DNA of 36,220 nt from Desulfobacterales bacterium. Lineage in GTDB: Bacteria; Desulfobacterota; Desulfobacteria; Desulfobacterales; JASJAZ01. Where the stretch lies: the NCBI GenBank assembly GCA_030066785.1, contig JASJAZ010000029.1, positions 1 through 36,220 on the forward strand, written 5' to 3'. A program made the translations under genes and the position numbers. Below are positions 16,621-28,408 of the stretch, one piece after another (within the stretch, counting starts at the first letter, position 1; every line of letters starts with the position of its first letter). The notes under the pieces were generated by a model. It did no database searches and was not told where the DNA came from. It saw only the letters and a list, made by a program, of their open reading frames with translations.

Positions 16621-18645
16621 ATGATATTGTTACTTTCTTGCATGTCCAAATCAATGGCTGATACCCACACGACTAAAAACATATCCCAATCAATTAAGCC
16701 GGAAATTCTTGCCCCTGCTGGCAGTAAATCATCTTTTTTAGCAGCCATTGCCGCTGGAGCGGATGCGATTTATTGTGGTTTTAAACAATTTTCGGCTCGA
16801 ATGCAGGCCAAAAATTTTAAGCTGACGGAGCTGGTGTCCTTGACCGATCTGGCCCATCAACACAATGCCAAAGTTTATTTAACCCTCAATTCAATTATAA
16901 AATCGGGCGAACTTGATTCTGTGGGACAAACCACGGGGCAAATCGTTGCGCAGGTCAATCCCGATGCTTTGATTATACAAGACCCCAGCCTAATCGAAAT
17001 CGCGCATCAATCGGGTTTTAAAGGTGAAATCCATCTATCGACCCTTGCAAACGTTAGTTTTAGGCGTGGTTTGGATTTTGTGCAAAAAGAAATGCCGGTA
17101 GATCGTGTGGTGCTGCCCCGCGAATTGACGGTGGATGAAATCAAGCAGATGGCGATGGTGTGTTCGCCCCAAATGGGGCTGGAGGTTTTTGTCCATGGTG
17201 CATTGTGCTACGGTGTTTCGGGAAGATGCTATTGGAGCAGTTATTTAGGGGGTAAAAGCGGTCTCAGGGGGCAATGTGTACAACCGTGTCGGCGCTTTTA
17301 TCGATCAGGCTCTAAACGCAAAAAGTTTTTTTCCTGCCAGGATTTGTCTCTGGATGTGCTTGCCAAGGTGCTGCTGAAAGTATCGGCAGTGCGTGCCTGG
17401 AAAATTGAAGGTCGTAAAAAAGGACCTCATTACGTGTACTATACTGTGAGGGCCTACCAAACACTCAGAGACTACAGTACAGACTCCCATGCCAAAAAAA
17501 GTGCGTTGCAAATGCTAGCCTATGCTCTAGGGCGTAAAGGCACCCACTATAATTTTTTAAGCCAACGACGGCAAAATCCCATCGATACAGAGCATCAGAC
17601 AGCCTCAGGGCTGTTGGTTGGGCATGTCAAGGGGGCTCGGCCAAAACCCTTTATTTCGCCGCGTGAGAAATTGTTGCCTAAGGATACCTTACGCATTGGA
17701 TATGAAGAGGATCGGTGGCACACGCTTCTAAAAATCAACCAGACAATTCCTAAAGGTGGACGTTTCTATTTAAAAAGTGCGGCTGCAAGGCGTCCTGCCA
17801 AAGGTACGCCAGTTTTTTTGACTGACCGACGTGATGAAGCCTTAACAGCTTTGATAGATGATCTATCCGCAAAAATGACGGTACGCGATGCTTTGCCGGA
17901 TTCAATTTTTCGTTTGAAACGCCCTCAAATAAAGATAAAAAACCGCCCACTTTTAGACTTAGTTGTTTTCAGGTCTACACCCAAACGCCATGCAAGCCAA
18001 ACTTGTGGTCAATGGCTTGTGCCTGAAATCGATATAAGGCTGCCAAAAGGGCGGATTGCCGCCACATGGTGGTGGTTGCCGCCGGTGACCTGGCCCTCAG
18101 ATGAAGATAAAATTTTTTCGCAAGTCAAACGTGTTCTTGCCGCCGGTGGCAAATATTTTATTCTCAATGCACCGTGGCAAATAGAATTTTTTGCCAACAA
18201 GCGCGGCTTAGAGTTGTGGGCCGGTCCTTTTTGCAATATTGCCAATTTTTTGGCTGTTAAAGTTCTTAAACAAATCGGTTTCAAAGGCGCCATTATCAGT
18301 CCAGAACTGGGTCGCCAAGAAATTATAACCTTGCCACAAAACAGTCCCTTGCCACTGGGTTTGGTCACAAACGGTTTGTGGCCGCTTTGTATTGCCCGAA
18401 CGTTGGCGGGTGATTTGCAAATAGATACTGCTTTGTTTAGCCCCAAAAGGGAAAGGGCGTGGGTCCGCAAATACGGTGCGCATTACTGGGTATATCCGGA
18501 TTGGCAGTTGGATTTAAATACAAAACGCAAAGATTTGGAAAAAGCCGGCTACCGTCTATTTATTAAATTTCAAGAGCCGGCACCGGCCGGGATTAAAATT
18601 CGCAAGCGATCCGGCATGTGGAACTGGAGGGTAGGATTACGCTAA
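16621..18645 (+). CDS. Peptidase U32-family protein (RlhA/YhbU-like)
   Basis: The protein of up to 674 residues begins its conserved part at PEILAPAGSKSSFLAAIAAG (28-47) and carries the U32 signature LEVFVHGALCYGVSGRCYWS (187-206). Further cysteines follow in GQCVQPC (C219, C223) and FSCQD (C239). In characterised members, such as E. coli RlhA and TrhP, conserved cysteines hold an Fe-S cluster and the protein takes part in prephenate-dependent hydroxylation of rRNA or tRNA cytidine/uridine rather than proteolysis. The length near 650 fits the RlhA-like group. The function here is inferred from family only. Start choice is uncertain: ATG codons at 16621, 16642 and 16654 all lack a clear ribosome site. 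A YjbQ-family gene follows 138 nt later. Confidence 0.85.
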   Translation: MILLLSCMSKSMADTHTTKNISQSIKPEILAPAGSKSSFLAAIAAGADAIYCGFKQFSARMQAKNFKLTELVSLTDLAHQHNAKVYLTLNSIIKSGELDSVGQTTGQIVAQVNPDALIIQDPSLIEIAHQSGFKGEIHLSTLANVSFRRGLDFVQKEMPVDRVVLPRELTVDEIKQMAMVCSPQMGLEVFVHGALCYGVSGRCYWSSYLGGKSGLRGQCVQPCRRFYRSGSKRKKFFSCQDLSLDVLAKVLLKVSAVRAWKIEGRKKGPHYVYYTVRAYQTLRDYSTDSHAKKSALQMLAYALGRKGTHYNFLSQRRQNPIDTEHQTASGLLVGHVKGARPKPFISPREKLLPKDTLRIGYEEDRWHTLLKINQTIPKGGRFYLKSAAARRPAKGTPVFLTDRRDEALTALIDDLSAKMTVRDALPDSIFRLKRPQIKIKNRPLLDLVVFRSTPKRHASQTCGQWLVPEIDIRLPKGRIAATWWWLPPVTWPSDEDKIFSQVKRVLAAGGKYFILNAPWQIEFFANKRGLELWAGPFCNIANFLAVKVLKQIGFKGAIISPELGRQEIITLPQNSPLPLGLVTNGLWPLCIARTLAGDLQIDTALFSPKRERAWVRKYGAHYWVYPDWQLDLNTKRKDLEKAGYRLFIKFQEPAPAGIKIRKRSGMWNWRVGLR

Positions 18646-18659
18646 TAAAGAACTGTTTA

Positions 18660-18685
18660 CTGATTGAGGTGGTACTAACAATCAG
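18660..18685 (+). repeat. Inverted repeat after the U32 gene
   Basis: A perfect 7-bp inverted repeat, CTGATTG at 18660-18666 and CAATCAG at 18679-18685, encloses a 12-nt loop. It starts 15 nt after the U32 stop. No T-run follows directly, so it is a poor intrinsic terminator; it could be an operator or a 3'-end hairpin. Confidence 0.3.
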
Positions 18686-18783
18686 GAATTATTCCGCATT
18701 AGAATCGTTTTTGCTGGTGAGCGTGAAGCAATAGCTAGGTATTGCATTGGATGGCTGAATGATGGATTTGGAGGAAAGTCTAA

Positions 18784-19215
18784 ATGCACAATATTAGCGT
18801 TTTTATACAATCATTGAATGTCAGTTTGAAACGCGGGCCGGATATTATCGATATTACATCTGATTTGCTAAAGGCGGTGCAGCGTTCCAAAATAATGAAC
18901 GGCAATCTGTCTGCCACGATGATCGGATCCACCGGATCTTTGACAACGATTGAATATGAGCCCGGTGTTATTGAAGATCTAATACAGGCCATCGAACGCT
19001 TAGCCCCCGTGGGTCTGACGTATGCTCATGAAAAGGCTTGGCATGACGGTAATGGACACAGTCATGTACAAGCCGCCCTATTAGGCCCCTCCATTGTACT
19101 GCCCATTCGACAAGGTAAGATTAAGCTTGGAACTTGGCAGCAGGTGGTTGCAATCAACCATGACAATCGATCACGTAAGCGCAATATCGAAATTACGATT
19201 ACAGGTTCCTTGTGA
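18784..19215 (+). CDS. YjbQ/UPF0047-family protein
   Basis: This 143-residue protein has the family signature GHSHVQAALLGPS (91-103), LPIRQGKIKLGTWQQ (106-120) and the following NHDNRSRKR. It belongs to the YjbQ (UPF0047) family; E. coli YjbQ has weak thiamin phosphate synthase activity, and the true cellular role is not settled. A strong GGAGGAAA ribosome site precedes the ATG at 18784. The length is close to the family norm of about 140. It stands between the U32 gene (upstream, same strand) and a convergent gene. No thiamin riboswitch or other thiamin gene is visible nearby. Confidence 0.9.
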   Translation: MHNISVFIQSLNVSLKRGPDIIDITSDLLKAVQRSKIMNGNLSATMIGSTGSLTTIEYEPGVIEDLIQAIERLAPVGLTYAHEKAWHDGNGHSHVQAALLGPSIVLPIRQGKIKLGTWQQVVAINHDNRSRKRNIEITITGSL

Positions 19216-19437
19216 GATATGTTGATTGCTCACAAAATACATGTCGGAACAGTTTTGCTTGATTTTTAGGCTTGCAATTGAATGCGTAGATCATTTTTAG
19301 CTTGCGTCGCCCAACGAGTTATCAATGGGCTTCAGAAACAGGCAAACGATTTTTGATGTGGGTTTTGGAAAGTATATGATTGGCAATTTAATGCTGTGGT
19401 GATGCAACGCAAAGGTCATTATTTCATTAAAAGGGGA

Positions 19438-19854
19438 TTACTTGTTTTGGTCCAAGCCTTTCTTGAGCTTGTTTTCCAGTTCCGCAAACAGATCTTTTTT
19501 GCGTTGCTGCTCGTCGGCTTGCAGCGTTGATACTTTAGAGGTGATTTTGTGCTTGGATTCTTGGAATTTTTTGAGCTCTTCATCAAGTTTGTTGTCAGCT
19601 TGTTGTTTTGGAAGATCCTCCAGACAGAGATGATTTTTAAGAAACAAGCGAAGGCCCACCGGGCTATCCACGATTTCAAGGGCTCCAATATCGCTTAGTT
19701 TACGGCAGATATAATGGGTATGTTCCGATGAATAGTCAATCAATTGACAGATCTCTTCGATTGTTGGCGGGGTTGTCTGGCGATGCGTGAGCACACGCAC
19801 TGCTGCGACCAACAAATGGCCGCTGGTGTATAAATTCTCGGTTGGGATGCTCAT
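19438..19854 (-). CDS. Winged-helix/coiled-coil protein of unknown function
   Basis: I do not recognise a named family. The 138-residue product has an N-terminal half (about residues 10-75) that reads as a winged helix: TTPPTIEEICQLIDY then SSEHTHYICRKLSDIGALEI as the likely recognition helix, followed by a short wing and VGLRLFLKNH. Residues 85-138 are a charged coiled coil (KLDEELKKFQES, DLFAELENKLKKGLD) that may mediate dimerisation. ATG at 19854 follows AAGG; a TTG at 19857 is adjacent. It is divergent from enolase, with 180 nt between, so it could be a local regulator. That is inference from position and fold only. Confidence 0.7.
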   Translation of the reverse strand: MSIPTENLYTSGHLLVAAVRVLTHRQTTPPTIEEICQLIDYSSEHTHYICRKLSDIGALEIVDSPVGLRLFLKNHLCLEDLPKQQADNKLDEELKKFQESKHKITSKVSTLQADEQQRKKDLFAELENKLKKGLDQNK

Positions 19855-19934
19855 CAATCTACCTTATTTATGACGATGGCTTACAGATATTTGTTAGAAA
19901 CAAGTATTAAGGTGCAACGGATACTTTGTCTATC

Positions 19935-19963
19935 TTGACAGCCGAGTATCCGCAGAGTAACAT
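19935..19963 (+). promoter_or_regulatory. Sigma70-type promoter for enolase
   Basis: A perfect TTGACA at 19935-19940 is followed after exactly 17 nt by TAACAT at 19958-19963 (four of six consensus bases). Transcription would start near 19970, giving a leader of about 65 nt before the eno ATG at 20035. Confidence 0.65.
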
Positions 19964-19986
19964 TTGTAGCGTTTTTGTCAATATAG

Positions 19987-21312
<1,326 letters not shown>

Positions 21313-21357
21313 GATCATTTTGGTCAAAAATATTTTATATGTATCAGGGCAACGCTG

Positions 21358-22245
21358 ATGACTAATTCAAGATTATTGATGATGAAAAAATACATGAATA
21401 AGAAATTAGCCGTTTTTTTATTTTTTTTAATGGGCATCTGTGTTCATCCGGTGGCACCTGCCGGTGGATACTTGCTGAAAGGATCGCATTTACTGGATAT
21501 CATGATTGAAAAGCTATCCGGTCCCCAAACGCTGATGGTAACTCAAAAAGTCATTATAACAAGTGCTACGCCCGAAGAAGCGGCCATACATTTAGATGAA
21601 ACCATTCGTTATCTTCATCCCAAGGCGTTTCGCTCGGACATTCAATCCGAGTATGCGCACCGCATTCATGTGGTTGCCAATGGACAATCTTTAACCGTTC
21701 TGGACGGTAAGATAACGGCCGACAGTGAAACCGATTTTGACTTATATAAAGATCTGTTTCTATATAATTCACGGGCTGAACTTGAAGAACGACTCTACAC
21801 TCTGGGTGTCAATGTGGCGGTTACCAGCCTCGGACGTTTGGACGGAAACCCGGCATATGTGGTCGGCGCCCAATATCCCGATGAGATGCATCCTCAGCTC
21901 TGGGTTGATAAAGATGCGTTTACGCCCCTGCGCTGGATCATTATGGGAAGAACAGAGAATGGTACTGTCAATGCGTTTGAGATTCGGTATCATGGATGGC
22001 GCCAATGGGAAAAAACATGGTATCCAGGCCGGATTGAGATCATCCGCAACGGCAATCTTGAACGGGAGATTATTGTGGGTAGACTTGATCTAAACCCGGT
22101 TTTTAACGACGCCATATTTGACCTCCAACAACTACGTTCAGCTTATGAGGTTGAAGCAACCACATCGCAAACGGAAACGGAGCCCGATAGTTTGGATGAA
22201 GTCCAGCAATCGATCCAAGATTTTAAAAAAATCTTTGAGCATTAG
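21358..22245 (+). CDS. Exported protein of unknown function, possibly LolA-like fold
   Basis: The 295-residue product has a hydrophobic N-terminal segment (KKLAVFLFFLMGICVHPVAP, residues 15-34) that looks like a cleavable signal peptide, so it should be periplasmic. The rest alternates short strands (QTLMVTQKVIITSATPEEAA, PAYVVGAQYPDEMHPQLWV, FTPLRWIIMGR), reminiscent of LolA/LolB-type outer membrane lipoprotein-sorting folds. I cannot make a firm family call. The C-terminal 40 residues are acidic and polar. The ATG at 21358 has AGGG upstream; ATGs at 21379, 21382 and 21394 are alternatives and would shorten the signal peptide n-region. It lies 45 nt after eno and is probably cotranscribed with it. 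Confidence 0.75.
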   Translation: MTNSRLLMMKKYMNKKLAVFLFFLMGICVHPVAPAGGYLLKGSHLLDIMIEKLSGPQTLMVTQKVIITSATPEEAAIHLDETIRYLHPKAFRSDIQSEYAHRIHVVANGQSLTVLDGKITADSETDFDLYKDLFLYNSRAELEERLYTLGVNVAVTSLGRLDGNPAYVVGAQYPDEMHPQLWVDKDAFTPLRWIIMGRTENGTVNAFEIRYHGWRQWEKTWYPGRIEIIRNGNLEREIIVGRLDLNPVFNDAIFDLQQLRSAYEVEATTSQTETEPDSLDEVQQSIQDFKKIFEH

Positions 22246-24246
<2,001 letters not shown>

Positions 24247-24255
24247 AGCAGACAT

Positions 24256-24321
24256 CCGTTTGCATTTATGCCGCCATTCCTTACTTCGGAATATTATAAT
24301 GCAAAGCGGTATAAAATTTTT
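24256..24321 (+). terminator. Candidate terminator hairpin after pyrG
   Basis: An outer stem TTTGCATT (24259-24266) pairs with AATGCAAA (24298-24305), extended by CCG/CGG with one bulged G. An inner stem ATTCC (24276-24280) pairs with GGAAT (24288-24292). Five T's follow at 24317-24321, about 8-12 nt after the stem. The offset T-run makes it a weak but plausible terminator between convergent genes. Confidence 0.35.
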
Positions 24322-24459
24322 CCTCCCAACAACCTGTTTTCATGCGGGTGATCAGCCATAGTATAATGTTAATGGATCGGGCACTGAGGGGAAAAATCGG
24401 CGCTTGCCTTGGTGCTGACGGTGGGGTGCTCGTTTATAAATTGGAATGGTGCTCTTGAA

Positions 24460-27400
24460 CTAATTGGCGTTTGCGTTCACCTGATGATTGATGATAAATT
24501 CACCAATTTTTTCAGCCGAACGACCAAAGAGTTCTTCCATGGCAATCTGCTCGATATATTCATCACGCCAGAGTATGTTATTTTCCTGCACAATATTTTG
24601 AATATGCTCATATTTGCCACCCAGGGCTTTGATTTTGGTGGGCAAACTGACATCTTCTTTAAATTCGATATTATGCAGCAGCAGGTTCTCAATCATATTC
24701 GGAATTGATGGAGACGAGGAGATGATGGGAACGACGAGAATACTGCGGTCGTCTTTGCGGCCTTTGCCGATATACACATTTCCCTGACGGACTATGATTC
24801 GTTTGGTTCCTTTCAATGCATTATCTTCCTCGACACGCGAGGGGATATCAGCAAGAAGCCCTGTTTTTTGCACAACCGTAATGCTGGTCGTATCGGTCAA
24901 TTCCCCCAGCATATCAAGGCCGCTGATGCGGTAAAGGATCGATCCTTTTACAGAGGACAAGATGCCTTGCAGGTTTTTAAGAACAATCACATTGTTATTG
25001 GTCAGTTGGCCGATGCCAAATCCATATTCGGTGAGAATGTCGAATAACAGGCCTTCCAGTTTTTCACGAATGCGACTCGTACCAACGGTGACGGTTTTTG
25101 CTTGATGCTTGATGGCGTCAACCGGCCGAGCCAGTTGATTAATTGATTCACCGACAATTTCGAAAAAAGTGTTCAGCATATTGAGGGCGGTGCCCTTGAT
25201 GTTGAAATCGATTTCAAAATCAGAAATAGGAAGGCGTCCCAATAAATACTTCAAAAGAAGCGTGAGATCCGCAGATGCTTTGAAACCCATTATGCTGGGG
25301 AAGAGGTTCTGGGCTTTTTGGCGTCGGAATTCACTATAGAAATGGGCAACTTTTTCTCTGAAGGTTTTTTCCAGAATGGTTTCATAAACATCTAGATCTT
25401 GTGCGGCAAATTCATCCACGCACTTTCTAATCTTTTCGCGAAAGACAAATAAAAATCTTGATCCCTCATTAATTGCCAACGCGGCATAATAACCCCAGAT
25501 ATGGCCAATCAGCGTGTTCAATATCGGTGCCAAATGCTGGCTGACGACTGGTACATGAAAGACGTCGGCAGCATAAGGTGCAAACCGTTCTTCGCCCTGG
25601 TCGGCAATGACAATGGGAGTTGCTTTATGGGCGCGAAAGATGGCCGTATCTTTAACAATATCGCCAATAACACTTCCTCCCGTACCGGCGGCGCAAACAA
25701 TGATGAGAGGTTCTGAGGATAAATCGATATGTTTCTTATCTTCCACGTAATCGGTAGAAATAGTTTTGTAGCAGAGCTCACTGAGTTTGATCCGGATTTC
25801 ATCGGCCGATGCTTTATTGGGCCCACTGCCTACCGCTGCCCAATACGTTTTGGTAACGGCGTGTTTGCGCGCTGATTTTTCGATCTGTGGCTGCATGGCC
25901 AAGACAGCCCGCATGTGAGACGGTAGATCTAACAGTTGCTTGATTTCGTTTGCAATGAATTGTTGGTTGCGACGTTTCTTTAATTCCGCCAAATAAAGAC
26001 CGAGAATGGCACCCGCTACGATTTGGGAATAAAAGGCTTTAGTGGAGGCTACCGACATTTCGATATCTCTACCGCTGCTGGTATACAAGACACCGTCAAC
26101 TTTAAAGGTGATATCAGAATCGCGGCGGTTTACGATGGCCAGTGTATACGCATTCCGCTCACGGACCATATCTACAGTGCGATTTGTATCGGTTGTGGTG
26201 CCGGATTGACTGATCGCGACTACTAACGTGTCGCTCATGGCACTGGGTTGATCATCAGTCCCCAGCTTGAAACCACTGAGTTCAGAAGCTTTCAGTGCTG
26301 AAATTTGGGTGCGAGGATCGTTTAAATAATAACTGAGAATATCGGCGCAAGCTTGCGCGGCCACGCCCGCAGTTCCCTGGCCGACAAAGTAAATTCGCCG
26401 AATTTGGTTCTCGATTATCGCCTTTTTGAGTTTTGATGGTACGATTTTTTCGCCCAATGAGACCGTATATTGATCATCAGTAATTCCACAGCGGTTCTGT
26501 AATGTTTTTTCAACTGAAATCGGCGATTCGGAGATTTCTTTTAGGAAGTAATGCGGATAACCCTGCCGATCGATATCCCGGGAGGTAATTTTAGTATGTT
26601 TAATATCGGTTTCATTCAGAACGATCGGTGTCCCATCGTAAAAGAAGGCCTGCAGCCCCTCGATCCCACCGTTTGAATCTTGATTTAAAACAAATATTTG
26701 TCCTTGGGTGGGGCCGTTTTTGCCGTCGCTAATTTTTTCACCATCCAATTTGAGGTAATCGTCCGTTTCTTCGACGAAACCATATACCTCTGAAGTGGGC
26801 ATATAATGATCTTCCGCCAATCCTATGAAAATTGCCTGGCCGCTGCCCTTTTGAGCCAAAAACAATTTGCCCGGTGCCAGATCGGTATGCATTGAAATGG
26901 CATGCGAGCCCGTAAAGTCATTGACGGCTAATCGGAAAGCTTCTTCAACCGCATGGCCCTTTTGAATGTAATGTTCAACCTGCAGCGGTATAATTTTGGT
27001 GTCCGTGGTAATATCTTCTGGAATTTGTGAGCCATGTTTTTCAAGATTTTGCTTGAGCTGCAAATAATTGTCGATGTCTCCATTCAGGCACGCATGGATT
27101 GTTCCTGCGGCCGAACATTCGGGTGATGTCAGGTTGTCTACCGGGTGACAGTTAGGCTCGTTGATAGCACCCACCGATGCCCAGCGGGTATGACTTGACA
27201 CGGTATGATAGCGATGTTGGCATTTGATGAGAATATGTAATATACGATCATGTTTGATCTGATTGCGCAGAAAAGCAATATTGTCGCCCAGACTACCAAT
27301 TTCGGCGGCAATTTTATAGGTGAACGTCAAGGCCACGGGGGCCGACTGGTTATTGCAATCAATTTGAGCAACGCGGATACTTAAATTGACAAGTATATTT

Positions 27401-28209
27401 TGCTGGGCACGTGCGGTGAAATCTTCCAATAAGTCGGCCTGTGTTAGGGTGGTCTGTAGCTTTTGATATTCCTGGCAATCTAAGACAAACATCAATGATA
27501 TGCCGGCGGAATCCCTTCCACGTACTTCAAGCCGATCAATGCTGTTTAAAACGGCATTAATGTTTTTATATATTTCCATCACCGGCAAACGCAGTGACCT
27601 CCCCGGTGCTTGCGAAATATCCGCAATTTTATGTATATTTTGGACAATTTCAGTTTTAAGGCACCAGTGAATATCTTTTAACGCTTCCAGTGATTGTGCA
27701 ATGAGGTCCCACTGCAAAGTACCGATTGTGTCTCTGTGGGCGGACATGAAATGAGTCTCGTCATCTATAACTGTTTTGATGCGAGTGGTAAGTTCGGTAA
27801 GTGAGGTCTGCAGAGACGCATCGGCATAAATTTGGAAAAAAACGGGCAGGCGTTTGAGCAGTTGGATCTCATTGAAAAAGTTGCGTAAAAACGTCAATCC
27901 ACCCAAATACTGCTTGGTTAAAGGGATACTGTTCTGCCGGCAAAATGCAATGGAATACGTTTCAATTTCAGACACACTGTCTGACAGTTGATCTGTATTA
28001 AAGGGGATTTTTTTTGATGTATGTTTTTTGAGAGCGACAATACCGGCGAGGCCGCAGGCCAGAACTGTATTTTGAATTGGAAATATTATCAGCGTTCCCT
28101 CGGGTGCATCCGCTGCAACTTTACCGAAACAGATTTTTTTCGGTTTGAAAATACGCAGGTTGTCGAAAATACGCTTTATCCGATTTCGCACTATCCCGAT
28201 ATAAGACAT
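24460..28209 (-). CDS. Very large GlmS/GFAT-like protein with displaced nucleophile Cys and C-terminal extension
   Basis: The 1249-residue protein looks like a glutamine-fructose-6-phosphate aminotransferase (normally about 610) with additions. Numbering is from ATG 28209, which has AAGGA at good spacing. The glutaminase half has CGLAGIV with C52, RLEVRGRDSAGI (227-238), HTRW (340-343), NG (376-377) and TDT (402-404). The class II nucleophile must be N-terminal, so about 51 residues would have to be removed. Residues 60-226 and 240-335 are insertions. SIS domain 1 (about 603-745) has ISQSGTTTDT and VASTKAF. SIS domain 2 (about 785-915) keeps the residues matching E. coli Glu481, Lys485, Glu488 and His504 (E804, K808, E811, H827). 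The terminal LAKSV tail with Lys603 is absent. About 330 unrecognised residues follow. It may make glucosamine 6-phosphate or be a divergent SIS enzyme. Confidence 0.85.
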   Translation of the reverse strand: MSYIGIVRNRIKRIFDNLRIFKPKKICFGKVAADAPEGTLIIFPIQNTVLACGLAGIVALKKHTSKKIPFNTDQLSDSVSEIETYSIAFCRQNSIPLTKQYLGGLTFLRNFFNEIQLLKRLPVFFQIYADASLQTSLTELTTRIKTVIDDETHFMSAHRDTIGTLQWDLIAQSLEALKDIHWCLKTEIVQNIHKIADISQAPGRSLRLPVMEIYKNINAVLNSIDRLEVRGRDSAGISLMFVLDCQEYQKLQTTLTQADLLEDFTARAQQNILVNLSIRVAQIDCNNQSAPVALTFTYKIAAEIGSLGDNIAFLRNQIKHDRILHILIKCQHRYHTVSSHTRWASVGAINEPNCHPVDNLTSPECSAAGTIHACLNGDIDNYLQLKQNLEKHGSQIPEDITTDTKIIPLQVEHYIQKGHAVEEAFRLAVNDFTGSHAISMHTDLAPGKLFLAQKGSGQAIFIGLAEDHYMPTSEVYGFVEETDDYLKLDGEKISDGKNGPTQGQIFVLNQDSNGGIEGLQAFFYDGTPIVLNETDIKHTKITSRDIDRQGYPHYFLKEISESPISVEKTLQNRCGITDDQYTVSLGEKIVPSKLKKAIIENQIRRIYFVGQGTAGVAAQACADILSYYLNDPRTQISALKASELSGFKLGTDDQPSAMSDTLVVAISQSGTTTDTNRTVDMVRERNAYTLAIVNRRDSDITFKVDGVLYTSSGRDIEMSVASTKAFYSQIVAGAILGLYLAELKKRRNQQFIANEIKQLLDLPSHMRAVLAMQPQIEKSARKHAVTKTYWAAVGSGPNKASADEIRIKLSELCYKTISTDYVEDKKHIDLSSEPLIIVCAAGTGGSVIGDIVKDTAIFRAHKATPIVIADQGEERFAPYAADVFHVPVVSQHLAPILNTLIGHIWGYYAALAINEGSRFLFVFREKIRKCVDEFAAQDLDVYETILEKTFREKVAHFYSEFRRQKAQNLFPSIMGFKASADLTLLLKYLLGRLPISDFEIDFNIKGTALNMLNTFFEIVGESINQLARPVDAIKHQAKTVTVGTSRIREKLEGLLFDILTEYGFGIGQLTNNNVIVLKNLQGILSSVKGSILYRISGLDMLGELTDTTSITVVQKTGLLADIPSRVEEDNALKGTKRIIVRQGNVYIGKGRKDDRSILVVPIISSSPSIPNMIENLLLHNIEFKEDVSLPTKIKALGGKYEHIQNIVQENNILWRDEYIEQIAMEELFGRSAEKIGEFIINHQVNANAN

Positions 28210-28245
28210 CAAAAATCCTTTGAACCTGATTTATACCTGTTGCTC

Positions 28246-28254
28246 TGTGGATAA
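28246..28254 (-). promoter_or_regulatory. Perfect DnaA-box 9-mer upstream of the GFAT-like gene
   Basis: The minus strand reads TTATCCACA, the consensus DnaA box, about 40 nt before the ATG at 28209. It is a single box; a partial match (ATATCCACG) lies near 28379. One perfect 9-mer in a window this size is not far from chance, so its role is doubtful. Confidence 0.3.
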
Positions 28255-28408
28255 CAGCTCTGAGAAAGGCAGTGCATTAATAGCTTTACCACTATCCTGA
28301 AATGTAAAGGCTTTAATTTGGTGAACCGAATGAAGTGTTACTGAAATAACTCGCCGTTTAACAGTTATCTATACGATGATATCCACGACAAATGTTAGCA
28401 TGTGCAAA

